Origin: an uncultured Ignavibacteriales bacterium
Lineage (GTDB): Bacteria; Bacteroidota; Ignavibacteria; Ignavibacteriales; Ignavibacteriaceae
Direction of reading: 5' to 3'
Assembly (NCBI GenBank): GCA_913053915.1
Contig: CAJXGP010000095.1
Location: 1-7,242 of the forward strand
Length of the DNA: 7,242 nucleotides
How positions within the stretch are numbered: position 1 is the first letter of the stretch; each line of letters starts with the position of its first letter. Below the pieces are notes generated by a model. The model was not told the origin of the DNA and did not search any database. It saw nothing but the letters and a program-made list of their open reading frames with translations. Positions 6,751 through 7,242 of this stretch are shown piece after piece. Both the position numbers and the translations under genes were made by a program.

Positions 6751-7242
6751 ATGAAAATTGCTATTGTATCTGATTTGCATTTAGGTTATGATTTATTTAG
6801 AGAAGATGCATTTAATCAAGCAAAGCAAGCATTAGATATGGCTTATGAACTTTCTGATATGCTTTTAGTTCCAGGAGATGTTTTTGATGTTCATTATCCA
6901 AGACCTGATGTTATTGCAGAAGCAGTAAATTTATTTGGAGCTCAAAAATAATAGAAGTAAAAGGAGCAAAAGCATTTACAAATATTCCAATAATTGCAAT
7001 ACCTGGAAATCATGAAATAACTTCTCAAAATACACAAAATGCTGTTAAATTACTTTCATTAGCAGGACTTCTTGTTGATACTAGTGAAGCTTATACAATA
7101 GTACAAAAAGAAGATGAAAAAATAGCAATATTCGGATTAAGTAATGTTTCTGATCTAAGTGCAAAGCAAAAAGTAAAAGACTTAAATCCAATACCAATTA
7201 GCAATGCATTTAATATTTTTATGTTTCATCAAACAATTTATG
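6751..7242 (+). pseudogene. Mre11/SbcD-like metallophosphoesterase, archaeal style, frameshifted and cut by the window end
   Basis: The N-terminal part of a calcineurin-like DNA-repair nuclease of the Mre11/SbcD type. From the ATG at 6751 the frame encodes phosphoesterase motif I, SDLHLG (7-12), and motif II, GDVFD (42-46), then stops at TAA 6949-6951 after 66 codons. Similarity continues in another frame (codons such as 6942-6944) through WSSKIIEVKG, motif III PGNHE, the segment LLSLAGLLVD and NIFMFHQTIY, open to the last base. The switch must occur before the TGG at 6936. Related proteins I recall have several more residues between the Leu-Phe pair and this Trp, so a small deletion is more likely than a single miscalled base. 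The wording (PIIAIPG, FNIFMFHQ) resembles archaeal Mre11-like proteins more than bacterial SbcD. Codons favour GCA, CCA and AGA, unlike the CCG-using neighbours. No SbcC/Rad50 is visible. Confidence 0.78.

Noticed and set aside
6751..7242. Programmed frameshifting in the Mre11-like gene
   Set aside because: No in-phase slippery heptamer or downstream structure was found, and the frame change lies before the A-run; mutation, deletion or assembly error is simpler.
1..7242. CRISPR array, tRNA or rRNA genes, insertion sequence
   Set aside because: No regularly spaced repeats, cloverleaf-like segments, rRNA-like sequence or transposase motifs were seen on either strand.

Overview
The window is AT-rich (roughly one third G+C by eye) and looks like a chromosomal stretch of a Gram-negative FCB-group bacterium, perhaps Ignavibacteria or a relative. 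The clues are a fused-type glycine decarboxylase, a single-POTRA Omp85 outer-membrane protein, and bacterial sugar-catabolism genes that mostly start behind Shine-Dalgarno sequences. The lineage call is inference and cannot be settled from this sequence alone.

Layout. Positions 1-525 (+) hold the C-terminal end of gcvP. After a 282-base gap with small palindromes and repeats comes an Omp85/BamA-like beta-barrel gene (808-2139, +). A strong hairpin (2171-2220) lies between it and a convergent minus-strand block. Read in its own direction, that block is: a ROK-fold protein with a wrecked kinase site (6499-5546), a gap with a near-consensus sigma-70 promoter, then a probable operon of a ROK sugar kinase (5347-4400), an MFS transporter (4338-3178) and a SIS-domain sugar-phosphate isomerase-like protein (3155-2394). 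At the right edge (6751-7242, +) is a frameshifted Mre11/SbcD-like nuclease gene of archaeal style, separated from the sugar block by a palindrome and a 95-base tract that is about 94% A+T.

How the genes fit together. The operon reads as import (MFS), phosphorylation (ROK kinase), and isomerisation or binding of the sugar phosphate (SIS). The substrate cannot be read from the sequence. The second ROK protein, a paralogue of about 45% identity, keeps the segment around the sugar-binding Asn. It has lost the phosphate-binding DLGGTK motif, the catalytic Asp (now Lys) and the Thr of GTG, so it is a good candidate for a regulatory pseudokinase, possibly a partner of the active enzyme.

Main points for a second look: the active/dead ROK pair, the unusual metal site of even the active ROK protein, the archaeal-looking broken nuclease (gene transfer or assembly chimera), and the nested hairpin between the convergent transcription units.
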